21,590 nt of DNA from Verrucomicrobiota bacterium (GCA_025354845.1 JANXMD010000180.1:1-21590), one strand, 5' to 3'; counted from the first letter of the stretch, positions 8,274-16,533 are shown. Program-made: numbers and translations. The notes: a model not told the origin generated them from the letters alone.

Positions 8274-8450
8274 GGGATCAGGGGATGAAAAATAATTGAG
8301 ACTGCGGTTCGTGTGATCGCGGACCGGGAGAGGTTACGGCAACGTCCCACTTGAAGGCGACCCCCAAACTTCGTGTGCAACAATCCACTCGGTCCGTGTA
8401 ACGGGACCCGAACCGGCACCGAGAGACGGTGGGCGGTAGACTTGGTGGGG

Positions 8451-11294
8451 TCAGCGGAAGGTGACCGTCAACGCGGACAGGTCATCGTCCAAGGGAAGGA
8501 AGCGGGTCCGGTCCATGGCGCGGGCGAGGAGGTCGGAGGGATCGGTCCATCGATGTGCGGTCAGTTCTCGCTCGAAGTCGGTCAACGTGGCCACGCGATC
8601 GTCATTGCCGATGAGTTCGTACACGCCGTCGCTGATCAAGTGCAGCACCGCCCCGGCGGGGACAAGGGCCTCGCTTGCGGTGAACCGGGCCTCGGGAAGG
8701 AATCCGATGGGGGGGCCGTGGGTGCGAAGTGCCGTAAACGGGGACTGTGGCGGCAACAGGAAGGCGGGAGGATGACCGCCGCTGGCGAATCGCAGCGTGC
8801 GGGTGCGCCGATCAAACACGCCGTACCACATGGTGAAGTACTGGCCGCGATTGGCTTCCATCGGGAAGGCGCGATTGAGGCCGTTGAGCACCGAATCCGG
8901 TTCGCCGAAATCGACGCCCATCTGGGTTCGAGCTCGCAGCGCGTTCATCACACTGACTGACAGCAGCGCGCTGCCGACGCCATGACCGCAGACGTCGAGC
9001 AGGTACATCACGAAGCGGTGCTCATCGAGCCAGTGAAATCCAAAGGCGTCACCGCCGAGTTCCGAGGAAGGCTGGAACACGGAGGCGGTGCGGACCAGGG
9101 CGCCTTCGATCGGCGCAGGGAGGAGCGATCGGACGTAGTCGGAGGCTTCGCGGATGTCGTTGGCGAGACGTTGTTGGCTGGCGCCGATCTTCTGATTGGC
9201 CTCGCGCAGCGCGCGGTTGGTGCCGACAAACTCGCGCGCCAGGTGCATCGAGGCGGCGACCACGAAGACAGTCATGCCGCCCGGATACAGCCACACCCCC
9301 CACAGCTCGTCGATCAGGACGGCCGGCAGCCAGCCAAAAAACTGGCACAGGTAGAACACCAGCAGCCCGCATCCGATGAGTACGGACCCGGGCCGTCGCG
9401 TTTGGTAGGCGCGGTGCGCGATGCGGAGCATTTCGCTGGCAACCAGCACGAGGAACACCAGGCTGAACAGTTGGAAGATTCCCGCCATCGCCTCGCTCGT
9501 CTGCCGTCCCTGCCACTGCCCCAAGATGAACACCACGCAGGCACCCCACAGGACGTAATATCGGCGCGCCACCCGTTCGGCGAACAGGTTGTACACCAGG
9601 CGCAGTCCGATCATGTAGTTGATCGACACCAGCGGAAGGCTCACCCAGCCAAAGGCGCTGGAATCGTCCCGGTTCCATTCCGCCAGAAGCACCTGGAGCA
9701 CGCCGAATCCGGTGAACAAGGCCGTGTACGCATCGCTGAGCTTCCGTCGATCGCTCAGAAACAAGAACAGGTGCAGCATCGTGAAGGAGCCGAGAATACC
9801 GGCGAAGAGCAGCGAGACCGCGAGCGAGCGCCGGCTGTAGATCGCCGCGAGGCCCTGAGGGACCGGTTGGTTGCGCAAGTTCCGTTGGAATTGCTTCAGG
9901 CGGCTCGGATTTCGGAACACCTTGGAATCTTCGAGCAGCGCGGCTGCGGCAACCGGCGACTGGCGTGCCAGCAGGTCCAGTTGAGCTCCTGCGGTTTCGC
10001 GGACTCTGGGGACCGGATCAAAGGCGAAGACCGCCGCCAGGGCGGAGGCCACATGCGGGATCTGTCCGATGGTCGCGAGATCAATCGCGGCCATCTCGCG
10101 AATCCAGGGTTCCGGGTCGTGAAGCTCGGCCACCAGCGTCGTGGCGAAGACGTTGGTCGTCTCGCGGCTGGCATTGGTCGTGGCGATGCGAAACTTCAGA
10201 TCACGTCGCTCGTCGTAACCGACTCGCAGGCCCTCCAGTATCACCCGCCCCCGGGGATCCAGAACTTCAAGGGTCAACGGTTGATTGGTTTGCCGAATGG
10301 CTAGCAGGAACCGGCCGTTTCCAGCAATTTCACTGCCGAATTGGGGAAGGGAGTTGGTGGGATTCTGCGGGTTCGGCCGACGGTGATCGTTCGGATCCGG
10401 GACCTCGTCGCTGGATTGTAGAATCAATGCGGAGCGCCCCAAGGTGCCGGTCCGCCCCGCCGCAAGCACCCTTCCCGAGGCGTCACGCAGACGGATCTGG
10501 GCCAGGTTGACGGGCTTGTCGTCGGCATCGACCACCAGTCCAGAGACGATCGCCGGATGGCTGAGCGCGGCAGGGGGAGGCGTCTCAAACGGAATGAATG
10601 AAGATCCTCCCTCAAGGTGTGCTTCGTCCGTCGAAGTGAGTCCTTTTGCAGTGTTGTCGAGCGACCAACGAGCGAGCAACCCGGGCGAAGGCACGGTGAT
10701 CCGCTGGCGAAATGAGGCCGCGATCTGCTCTGGGGTGCGCGCCGTGTTCCAGACTCGGAACTCGGTCATCCCACCGGCGTGCGAGACGTTTGCATCGTCC
10801 CAGGTGCTCCGCCCGAGCAGCGCCTTCCCCTCCGGATTCAGGACTCCAAAACCCAAGGAAGACCCATGGCTCGCGATCAAGCGTCCGTTGAAAAACAGGC
10901 GCATGCCACCCGAGCCGGTGACCAGGGCGAGATGGCACCACTCGTTGGTCGAGAGGAGGCCGATGACGTGAAGGCCGGTGCGGTTGGTGCGGTCTTTCCA
11001 AACCTCTGCCATGAGGTTGGGTGAGGTGTGAAAGTGGGTGACGTTGACCGAATTGAACGCCGAACCGACGTCGAAGAATCGGGAATAACTCGTGAAGCGG
11101 TCGAATCGAATCCAACCCTCGACCGTGGTGTCCTGGAGTCCGTTGAACCGAGTGTTCGGCAGGTTGACCGTGGTATTGCTCCCGTTGAAGGCGAGCGCGG
11201 ATCCGCCAAAGCCGGCAGAGGGTGATTGAGCCACCGCTGGCCAGGCCGACATACAAAACAGCATGCCGAGGAAGAGCCAGCCGCGTCGGGACAT
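8451..11294 (-). CDS. exported LamG-HEAT-7TM receptor with SpoIIE-type PP2C phosphatase output
   Basis: The chosen start is the ATG at 11294 (947 residues) because MSRRGWLFLGMLFCMSAWPAVAQS is a textbook signal peptide; an in-frame ATG at 11348 would add 18 residues. Domains in order: LamG/concanavalin-like jelly roll (~30-225, with VEGWIRF and LFFNGRLIAS); carboxypeptidase-regulatory-like beta domain (~245-390); one or two HEAT-like helices (~382-455); seven hydrophobic segments (~490-685) like the 7TMR-DISM transmembrane module; a short coiled coil; and a SpoIIE/RsbU phosphatase (~725-947). Metal residues look complete: Asp749 (GGD), Asp767 (DVCGHG), Asp889 (SDG) and the terminal DDD. Predicted role: dephosphorylate an anti-sigma-factor antagonist or similar target in response to an extracellular glycan or peptide; this is inferred from family. 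It starts within 75 bp of the ABC ATPase stop, so it is probably in that operon. Confidence 0.9.
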   Translation of the reverse strand: MSRRGWLFLGMLFCMSAWPAVAQSPSAGFGGSALAFNGSNTTVNLPNTRFNGLQDTTVEGWIRFDRFTSYSRFFDVGSAFNSVNVTHFHTSPNLMAEVWKDRTNRTGLHVIGLLSTNEWCHLALVTGSGGMRLFFNGRLIASHGSSLGFGVLNPEGKALLGRSTWDDANVSHAGGMTEFRVWNTARTPEQIAASFRQRITVPSPGLLARWSLDNTAKGLTSTDEAHLEGGSSFIPFETPPPAALSHPAIVSGLVVDADDKPVNLAQIRLRDASGRVLAAGRTGTLGRSALILQSSDEVPDPNDHRRPNPQNPTNSLPQFGSEIAGNGRFLLAIRQTNQPLTLEVLDPRGRVILEGLRVGYDERRDLKFRIATTNASRETTNVFATTLVAELHDPEPWIREMAAIDLATIGQIPHVASALAAVFAFDPVPRVRETAGAQLDLLARQSPVAAAALLEDSKVFRNPSRLKQFQRNLRNQPVPQGLAAIYSRRSLAVSLLFAGILGSFTMLHLFLFLSDRRKLSDAYTALFTGFGVLQVLLAEWNRDDSSAFGWVSLPLVSINYMIGLRLVYNLFAERVARRYYVLWGACVVFILGQWQGRQTSEAMAGIFQLFSLVFLVLVASEMLRIAHRAYQTRRPGSVLIGCGLLVFYLCQFFGWLPAVLIDELWGVWLYPGGMTVFVVAASMHLAREFVGTNRALREANQKIGASQQRLANDIREASDYVRSLLPAPIEGALVRTASVFQPSSELGGDAFGFHWLDEHRFVMYLLDVCGHGVGSALLSVSVMNALRARTQMGVDFGEPDSVLNGLNRAFPMEANRGQYFTMWYGVFDRRTRTLRFASGGHPPAFLLPPQSPFTALRTHGPPIGFLPEARFTASEALVPAGAVLHLISDGVYELIGNDDRVATLTDFERELTAHRWTDPSDLLARAMDRTRFLPLDDDLSALTVTFR

Positions 11295-11369
11295 GTCGGA
11301 CAGCGTGCCCGAACCGCGCGTCGAATGGCAATCGCGCTTGGACACCATCCTGGCCCGGTGATCGGGCGG

Positions 11370-12113
11370 TCAGTGACGCGGGCGGACGCGGCGGAGAAAT
11401 TCGCGGGTGCGCGGGTGTACCGGATCGTCGAGCACTTGGTTCGGTGGGCCGACCTCCACCACTCGTCCGCCTTCGAAAAAGAGCACCCGGTCGGCAAAGT
11501 CACGGGCGAACTCCATCTCGTGGGTGATGATGAGCATGGTCATCCCGTCGGAACGGAGATCGTGCAGCACCGACAGGACCTCGCCACGGACCTCTGGATC
11601 GAGAGCGCTGGTCGGTTCATCGAAAAGCATGACCTTGGGCTTCATCGCCAGCGCGCGCGCAATGGCCACGCGTTGCTGCTGGCCGCCCGAAAGCTGTGCC
11701 GGTAGGAAGCCGGCGCGATCGTCCAGGCCTACCTTGCGCAAGAGCTCGCGAGCTTGCGCCTCGGCTTCATTCCGCGGCATGCGGAGTACGTGGAGAGGCC
11801 CTTCCATCACGTTTTCCAAGGCGGTGCGGTGGGGGAAGAGGTGGAATTGCTGGAAGACCATGCCGGAACGCATGCGCAACCGGCGCTGCGATTCCCGATC
11901 CAACCGGGCGCCCGCTTCGAGAGCCACACCGTCGATGGTAATACGACCGCCGTCGTGGGTTTCTAGCTGGTTGAGGCAACGCAGAAAGGTGCTCTTGCCG
12001 CAGCCGCTGGGACCGATCAGCACGACCGCCTCGGCCGCGGCCTGGAGGTGGTCGATGCCATCTAGCACGGTGAGGTCACCGAAGCGCTTGATGAGTCCGT
12101 CAACGTGAATCAT
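11370..12113 (-). CDS. polar amino acid ABC transporter ATP-binding protein (GlnQ type)
   Basis: A complete ATPase of 247 residues. Walker A is GPSGCGKST at 34-42, the Q-loop Gln is at 88-89, the signature LSGGQQQR at 141-148, Walker B VMLFDEP at 161-167 followed by the D-loop SALD, and the switch His is in ITHEM (His198). Length and the FQQFHLFPHRTALENV region place it with the polar amino acid uptake (PAAT) ATPases such as GlnQ/HisP. It would drive import through the permease half of the upstream fused protein. Its ATG at 12113 lies inside the end of that gene (14-nt overlap), so the two are translationally linked. The receptor-phosphatase follows it directly. Confidence 0.95.
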   Translation of the reverse strand: MIHVDGLIKRFGDLTVLDGIDHLQAAAEAVVLIGPSGCGKSTFLRCLNQLETHDGGRITIDGVALEAGARLDRESQRRLRMRSGMVFQQFHLFPHRTALENVMEGPLHVLRMPRNEAEAQARELLRKVGLDDRAGFLPAQLSGGQQQRVAIARALAMKPKVMLFDEPTSALDPEVRGEVLSVLHDLRSDGMTMLIITHEMEFARDFADRVLFFEGGRVVEVGPPNQVLDDPVHPRTREFLRRVRPRH

Positions 12114-13644
12114 GTCGGAGCCTTCGTTCCAGGTGTCGTGCCCCGAGGGACGCCGAGTAGCTCATGACGAAATAGATGCCCGCGGTCATCAGGCCGAGGC
12201 CCACATAGTCCCCGGTGTCGATGGCCCGGATCTGATACTGCTTGGTGAGTTCCACCAGCGCGATCACCGACACGATGGACGAGTCCTTGAACATCGCGAT
12301 GAAGTCGTTGGTGATGCTGGGCAGGGAGATGCGCAGGGCTTGCGGCAAGAGGACGCGTCGCAGTGCGAGCGACCGGCTCATCCCCAACGCGGCGGCCGCC
12401 TCCGCCTGACCGCGTGGCACGGCGAGCAGACCGGCGCGGTAGTTCTCGGCCTCGTTGGCGGCGTAGTTCAATCCGAGCGACAGCACCGCCGCGACACCCG
12501 CCGGCAACCGCACGCCAAGCTGCTGGGCGAGTCCGAAGTAGAGAAAGTAAATCTGCAGCAGCAGCGGCGTGCCGCGAAAGACTTCGATGTAGGCGGTGGC
12601 CGCCCAGCGCAGGGGCGCGGGGCCGTCCAGCCGGCACAACGCGAGCACCAACCCCCACGTCACCGCCAGGATCATACCGCCGCAGGTCACCCAGACCGTG
12701 GTCACCGCGGCCCGCAGCAGGAGCGGTAGGTAGGTGGTCCATTCCCGCAACGCCGAGCGATGTTGCTCGCCGACCCGACCCTCCTCCTTCCACTCACCCA
12801 GCGCCGACTGATCCTCGTTCCAAAGGCCGTAACGCGAGTAGATCGTCTTCAGCGTGCCGTCGTGAAGAAGCTCCAGAAGGACCGGATCCAGCACGTCGAG
12901 CAGGGACACGTCCTGGTGTCGCACGGCGATGGCGTAGGCGCCGCGCGCGAACGGGGGACCGCCGGGGATCAGCTTGGTGTTGCCCGCTAGGTAGGTTTGC
13001 GCGATGGGACCGTCGGTCAGGACGGCATCCAGTCGGCCCACTTCCAGATCCCGGAAGTAGTTCACGTTGTCCTGATAGACCTTCATTTCCACCCCGGGCG
13101 CCGCCTCGACCAGATGTTGTGAGGTGGTTCCGGACAGCACTCCGATCCGCTTGCCCTTCATGCCGGTCAACGCGGCCACCGGGGGCGTTCCGACCCGCAC
13201 CACCAACTGCTGGGCGAAGAAGTAATAGGGGCGGCCCATGGCCACCTTGGCGAGGTTCTCGGGGCTTCGTTCGAGGCCGGCCAGGATGAGGTCGATGGCC
13301 CCGCCTTGTTTCAGGGTGGGAATCAACATGTCCCAGTTGCCCTGAACAAATTCGCCCCGGAGTTTCAGCCGGCGGCAGAGCTCGTTGGCTAAATCCACCT
13401 CGAATCCGGTGAGCACGTCCGGTTGCCCGGGTGGATGGTAGATGTAGGGGGCTCCGCCTTCCGCGTCGTTTCCCCAGCGCAAGACCCCGCGGGATTGAAG
13501 CGCGGACCAGGCATTGGTGTCCTGGGCGATCCCGCTTCCCATCGCGAAGAGCCAGGTGGCGACGAGGAGCAGCCACTCGGGCCGACGCGGCGCTGCACGA
13601 GGGCGGCGTGCGGCGGTCGGCGAAATGGTTGCGAGGCGGTCCAC
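12100..13644 (-). CDS. fused substrate-binding protein and permease of an amino-acid-type ABC transporter
   Basis: One 514-residue chain carries both halves. A hydrophobic N-terminal segment (~23-40) serves as signal or anchor. A family-3 solute-binding domain spans ~45-280, with GFEVDLANELC at 80-90 and MLIPTLKQGGAIDLILAG at 106-123. A HisM/GlnP-type permease spans ~300-505 with about four membrane helices. Its EAA loop at 411-442 includes GQAEAAAALGM and VLLPQALRISLPS. The tethered binding domain would deliver ligand, probably a polar amino acid, to its own permease. Such fusions are known in Gram-positives and some other phyla. The start is a GTG at 13644 with no Shine-Dalgarno; no ATG lies upstream of the hydrophobic segment. 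The ATPase gene overlaps its 3' end. Confidence 0.92.
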   Translation of the reverse strand: MDRLATISPTAARRPRAAPRRPEWLLLVATWLFAMGSGIAQDTNAWSALQSRGVLRWGNDAEGGAPYIYHPPGQPDVLTGFEVDLANELCRRLKLRGEFVQGNWDMLIPTLKQGGAIDLILAGLERSPENLAKVAMGRPYYFFAQQLVVRVGTPPVAALTGMKGKRIGVLSGTTSQHLVEAAPGVEMKVYQDNVNYFRDLEVGRLDAVLTDGPIAQTYLAGNTKLIPGGPPFARGAYAIAVRHQDVSLLDVLDPVLLELLHDGTLKTIYSRYGLWNEDQSALGEWKEEGRVGEQHRSALREWTTYLPLLLRAAVTTVWVTCGGMILAVTWGLVLALCRLDGPAPLRWAATAYIEVFRGTPLLLQIYFLYFGLAQQLGVRLPAGVAAVLSLGLNYAANEAENYRAGLLAVPRGQAEAAAALGMSRSLALRRVLLPQALRISLPSITNDFIAMFKDSSIVSVIALVELTKQYQIRAIDTGDYVGLGLMTAGIYFVMSYSASLGARHLERRLRHDSR

Positions 13645-13683
13645 GGTGACCGCAGTTCAGGCCCGCCGACCCCGGAATGACAA

Positions 13684-13720
13684 GGGAAAACAGAAACGCC
13701 GCCCGGTTGCGGGCGGCGTT
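13684..13720 (-). terminator. intrinsic terminator of the superoxide dismutase gene
   Basis: A 10-bp perfect stem pairs 13695-13704 (AACGCCGCCC) with 13711-13720, with a 6-nt loop. On the minus strand it is followed by TTCTGTTTTCCC. It lies 25 bp after the sod stop and about 40 bp before the GTG of the ABC gene, so any separate ABC promoter must lie in or very near this hairpin. Confidence 0.82.
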
Positions 13721-13745
13721 GAAAACGACCGAAAATGGGTTCGGC

Positions 13746-14369
13746 TTACTTCGCGGCGGCGAAATGCGCAGCCACGGCGGTCCAATTGACGACGTTCCAA
13801 ACCGCCTTGAGGTAGGCGGCGCGGAGGTTCTGGTACTTCAGGTAGTAGGCATGCTCCCAGACGTCGATGCCGAGGATGGCCTTGCCTTCACAGCCGGCGA
13901 CGGCCTTGCCCATGAGAGGGTTGTCCTGGTTGGCGGTGGAGACGATCTCGAGCTTGCCGCCGTTGACGACCAGCCAAGCCCAACCCGAGCCGAAACGACC
14001 CACGCCCGCGGCTTCGAACTTTTCCTTGAAGGCATCGAAGCTTCCAAAGGAGGCGTTGATCGCCGTCGCCAAATCACCCGTGGGGGCGCCACCCGCGTTC
14101 GGGGCGAGGATGTTCCAGAAAAAGGTGTGATTCCAGTGCCCTCCACCGTTGTTGCGCACCGCGCCCCGGATGGCGTCGGGCACCGAGGCGATGTCGGACA
14201 CAATGGCGTCCAGCGACTTGGACTCGAGCGCGGTGCCGGCGATGGCCTTGTTCAGGTTGGTGACGTAGGCGTTGTGATGCTTGCCGTGGTGGATGCCCAT
14301 CGTCACGGCGTCGATGTGCGGCTCAAGGGCGTCCTGGGCGTAGGGAAGGGGGGCGAGTTCGAAGGCCAT
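13746..14369 (-). CDS. sod: superoxide dismutase, Fe/Mn family
   Basis: A full-length enzyme of 207 residues that converts superoxide to oxygen and hydrogen peroxide. Expected metal ligands are His27 (IHHGKHH), His81 (HWNHTFFW), and Asp169 and His173 (DVWEHAYY). The N-terminus (MAFELAPLPYAQDALEPHI) resembles iron enzymes of the SodB type. However, the position that carries the outer-sphere Gln in SodB is Gly77 (GGGHWNH), and the Gln instead appears in STANQDNPLMG (Gln148). That is the manganese or cambialistic arrangement, so Mn or mixed use is my inference. No signal peptide is seen, so it is cytoplasmic. The gene is monocistronic, with a terminator immediately downstream. Confidence 0.96.
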   Translation of the reverse strand: MAFELAPLPYAQDALEPHIDAVTMGIHHGKHHNAYVTNLNKAIAGTALESKSLDAIVSDIASVPDAIRGAVRNNGGGHWNHTFFWNILAPNAGGAPTGDLATAINASFGSFDAFKEKFEAAGVGRFGSGWAWLVVNGGKLEIVSTANQDNPLMGKAVAGCEGKAILGIDVWEHAYYLKYQNLRAAYLKAVWNVVNWTAVAAHFAAAK

Positions 14370-14496
14370 GGTGCGAAGGTCGATTGATTGAGATGAGTTG
14401 GACCGAGTGAGGCCGAAGGTAACGGGAGATCCTGTAGCCGCAAGGGGCGACGACTAGGGTAAATACGTAGAACCGGGATTCGTCGTCTGACAGCGG

Positions 14497-14567
14497 GATG
14501 TCGGGGAGTCACGACCTCCCTTCTCAGGGGGTGGACAAACCCCCTGCAAATCGGGAGACTCGACATC
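14497..14567. repeat. 71-bp nested inverted repeat
   Basis: The outer arms are GATGTC (14497-14502) and GACATC (14562-14567). Inside them GAGTC (14506-14510) pairs with GACTC, then TCCC (14517-14520) pairs with GGGA. The tip is an 8-bp stem CAGGGGGT (14525-14532) with ACCCCCTG (14539-14546) around a GGACAA loop. About 23 base pairs form in total, with small internal loops. Confidence 0.7.
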
Positions 14568-14583
14568 CGCTCTTTCGTTGCAA

Positions 14584-14603
14584 TCCCGGGTCCATGCCCG
14601 GGA
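14584..14603. repeat. short inverted repeat
   Basis: TCCCGGG and CCCGGGA flank a 6-nt loop (TCCATG), making a 7-bp perfect stem. A second small hairpin (CTGGG with CCCAG) follows within 20 bp. There is no T-run, so it is not a terminator. Confidence 0.6.
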
Positions 14604-14644
14604 CTGGGAGGAATCCCCAGGGAATGGCGGGTGTTTTCGGGCAG

Positions 14645-14685
14645 CCGTAGCCCGGAGGACGCGTGGTCGGCCGGGTGTTACGGCA
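14645..14685. repeat. inverted repeat upstream of the dehydrogenase
   Basis: GCCGTA at the left end pairs with TACGGC at the right end, and CCCGG pairs with CCGGG just inside. The apical loop is about 15 nt. It lies about 47 bp before the chosen dehydrogenase ATG, within the likely leader. Confidence 0.5.
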
Positions 14686-14731
14686 TCAATCTCAATCCAG
14701 TCCGGTTCAAGGACAGCAGGTCAAGCTCGTG

Positions 14732-15859
14732 ATGAAAGCTCGTGTCATGAAGGGTGTCGGCGTCATTCCCCAGCGGCGTGAACTCGCGTTGGTAGATCAT
14801 CCGGAGCCGTCGCTCGCCGGGGATCACCAGATCAAGGTGCGTACACTGGAGGTCGGGGTCTGCGGTACGGACCGCGAGATCTGCACCTTTGCCTACGGTC
14901 GTCCGCCGTCTGGCGACGACTACCTCCTGCTGGGCCACGAGTGCCTCGGCGAGGTCGTGGCGACCGGTTCCAAGGTGAGCGGCTTGAAACCCGGAGACCT
15001 GGTCGTGCCGAGTGTCCGCCGGCCGTGCGTGGATCCCACCTGCCGGCCGTGCCGGGAAGGGCGCCAGGATTTCTGCAAGACCTGGGAATTCACCGAGCGT
15101 GGCATCAACCAGCGCCACGGGTTCATGACCGAGTTCTTCGTCGAGGAGCAGGCCTACCTGACCCCGGTGCCTGCGTCCCTGCGCGAGCTCGCCGTCATGG
15201 CCGAGCCCCTGACCATTGCTGAAAAAGGCATGACCCAGGCCTGGCAGGTGCAAAAGCGCCTGAGCTGGGAGCATCCCAACACCGACGGCAAAGGCCGCGG
15301 CTACGGGCTCAATGCCGTGGTGCTCGGCGCGGGGCCCATCGGCCTGCTCGGTGCCATGAAGCTGCGGGTCGAGGGCTTCAACGTCTTCGTCTATTCCCGT
15401 TCCCCCAAGCCCAACTTCAAGGCGGAGATCGCCGAGGCCATCGGCGCGGAGTATATTTCCTCCAAGCTGGTCACCCCCGAGCAACTCGCCACCAGGGTGG
15501 GCAACATCGACTTGGTGTACGAGGCCGTCGGCGAGGGACATGTCAGCTTCGATCTGATGCGCGTCCTGGGAATCAACGGCATTTACATCTTCACCGGCAT
15601 TCCGGCGGAGAAAGGGCCCATCCCAGTGTTTGCCGACAACCTGATGCGGAACATAACGCTGAAGAACCAGGCCGTGATCGGCACGGTCAATGCCAGCCCG
15701 GACGCCTTCAGCGAGGCAATTGCGGATCTAGGCGAGTTCCAGCGCCGTTGGCCCGCCGCCGTGAAGGCGCTGATCACCGGCCGTCACGCCATCGACGCTC
15801 ATCGCGAGCTGTTGATGGGCAAGGCCACCGGCATCAAGAATGTCATCCGGTTTAGCTGA
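14732..15859 (+). CDS. glucose dehydrogenase-like zinc-binding alcohol dehydrogenase (MDR family)
   Basis: The product is 375 residues from the ATG at 14732; a GTG at 14663 is in frame, but it falls in the palindromic leader and adds no family-like sequence. Catalytic zinc ligands are Cys44 (GVCGTD), His69 and Glu70 (LLGHECLGE). Structural-zinc cysteines are probably Cys99, Cys104, Cys107 and Cys115. The Rossmann motif is GAGPIG at 199-204. The C-terminal part (NQAVIGTVNASPDAFSEAI, 312-330) matches the glucose-dehydrogenase C-terminal domain known from archaeal enzymes. It should oxidise an aldose or polyol with NAD(P)+ in the cytoplasm, but the substrate is not certain. Cyclase-family gene 15895 begins 35 bp downstream, so they probably form an operon: dehydrogenase to lactone, then a hydrolase. 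Confidence 0.88.
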   Translation: MKARVMKGVGVIPQRRELALVDHPEPSLAGDHQIKVRTLEVGVCGTDREICTFAYGRPPSGDDYLLLGHECLGEVVATGSKVSGLKPGDLVVPSVRRPCVDPTCRPCREGRQDFCKTWEFTERGINQRHGFMTEFFVEEQAYLTPVPASLRELAVMAEPLTIAEKGMTQAWQVQKRLSWEHPNTDGKGRGYGLNAVVLGAGPIGLLGAMKLRVEGFNVFVYSRSPKPNFKAEIAEAIGAEYISSKLVTPEQLATRVGNIDLVYEAVGEGHVSFDLMRVLGINGIYIFTGIPAEKGPIPVFADNLMRNITLKNQAVIGTVNASPDAFSEAIADLGEFQRRWPAAVKALITGRHAIDAHRELLMGKATGIKNVIRFS

Positions 15860-15894
15860 ACCTCATTAGCACTCCGTCACCGCTTTCTAAAACC

Positions 15895-16533
15895 ATGAGC
15901 AATCCCTGGCTGGACGTCTCGGTTCCCCTCGACAACGGCATGCACGGCTGGCCGGGCGATCCGCCGTTCTTCCGCGCCATGCACGCGGGCACCGCCAAGG
16001 GCGACGTGTGCAACGTCTCGACGCTGCATCTCAGCAGTCATGCCGGCACACACATGGACTCGCCGTTTCATTTCCTGCCCGGGACGCCGACCCTGGATAA
16101 CATCCCTTTTGACGCTGTCATCGGTCCGGCCCGCGTGGTGCCGATCAAGCATCGCCAGGCGATTGGCGCCACCGAGCTCAAGAAGCTGAATCTCAAAAAG
16201 GGGGAGCGCATTCTGTTCAAGACCCGCAACTCGGCCGTGAGCTGGAAGAAGCCGGTGTTCGACCGCGACTTCATCTACATCGCCAAAGACGGTGCGCAGT
16301 ACATCGTTGATCAGGGCATCCAGACGGTGGGCGTCGATTACCTGAGTGTGGGCGGCTTCTATAAGGACGGCGTGGCGACTCATCACATCCTGCTCGGTGC
16401 GCGCGTCTGGATCATCGAGGGCCTAAACCTCTCCAAGATCCAGCCCGGCGACTACGACCTGCTGTGCTTGCCGATCAAGCTGGCCCGCGGCGACGGCGCC
16501 CCGGCCCGCTGCCTGTTGCGCAAGCGATCCTGA
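15895..16533 (+). CDS. cyclase-family metal-dependent hydrolase (kynurenine formamidase-like, PF04199)
   Basis: A soluble protein of 212 residues. The family signature HAGTHMDSPFHF is at 49-60, giving the expected metal ligands His49, His53 and Asp55 with His59. Typical elements DVSVPLDNGMHGWPGDP (N-terminus), TVGVDYLSV and HHILLGARVWIIEGLNL are all present. Characterised relatives hydrolyse N-formylkynurenine, isatin or other cyclic amides and esters. Given the dehydrogenase immediately upstream (35 bp), hydrolysis of a lactone or related product is a plausible role, but this is inference. It is convergent with the LysE-type gene, whose stop is only 12 bp away; no terminator is visible between them. 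Confidence 0.9.
   Translation: MSNPWLDVSVPLDNGMHGWPGDPPFFRAMHAGTAKGDVCNVSTLHLSSHAGTHMDSPFHFLPGTPTLDNIPFDAVIGPARVVPIKHRQAIGATELKKLNLKKGERILFKTRNSAVSWKKPVFDRDFIYIAKDGAQYIVDQGIQTVGVDYLSVGGFYKDGVATHHILLGARVWIIEGLNLSKIQPGDYDLLCLPIKLARGDGAPARCLLRKRS

Larger units (their letters stand above)
14370..14731. other. gene-free, palindrome-rich region between sod and the dehydrogenase
   Basis: I see no protein gene in these 362 bp. The stretch separates two divergent genes and must hold both promoters. It contains an extended imperfect hairpin (14497-14567), a short hairpin (14584-14603), a CTGGG/CCCAG hairpin just after it, and a GCCGTA/TACGGC pair (14645-14685). A possible weaker pairing joins CGACGA (14448-14453) and TCGTCG (14480-14485). 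This could be a structured leader RNA of the dehydrogenase operon or a cluster of REP-like elements. Confidence 0.6.

Noticed and set aside
8982..10304. 440-residue plus-strand open frame
   Set aside because: Antisense to the receptor-phosphatase, whose membrane helices and catalytic residues are in the minus frame.
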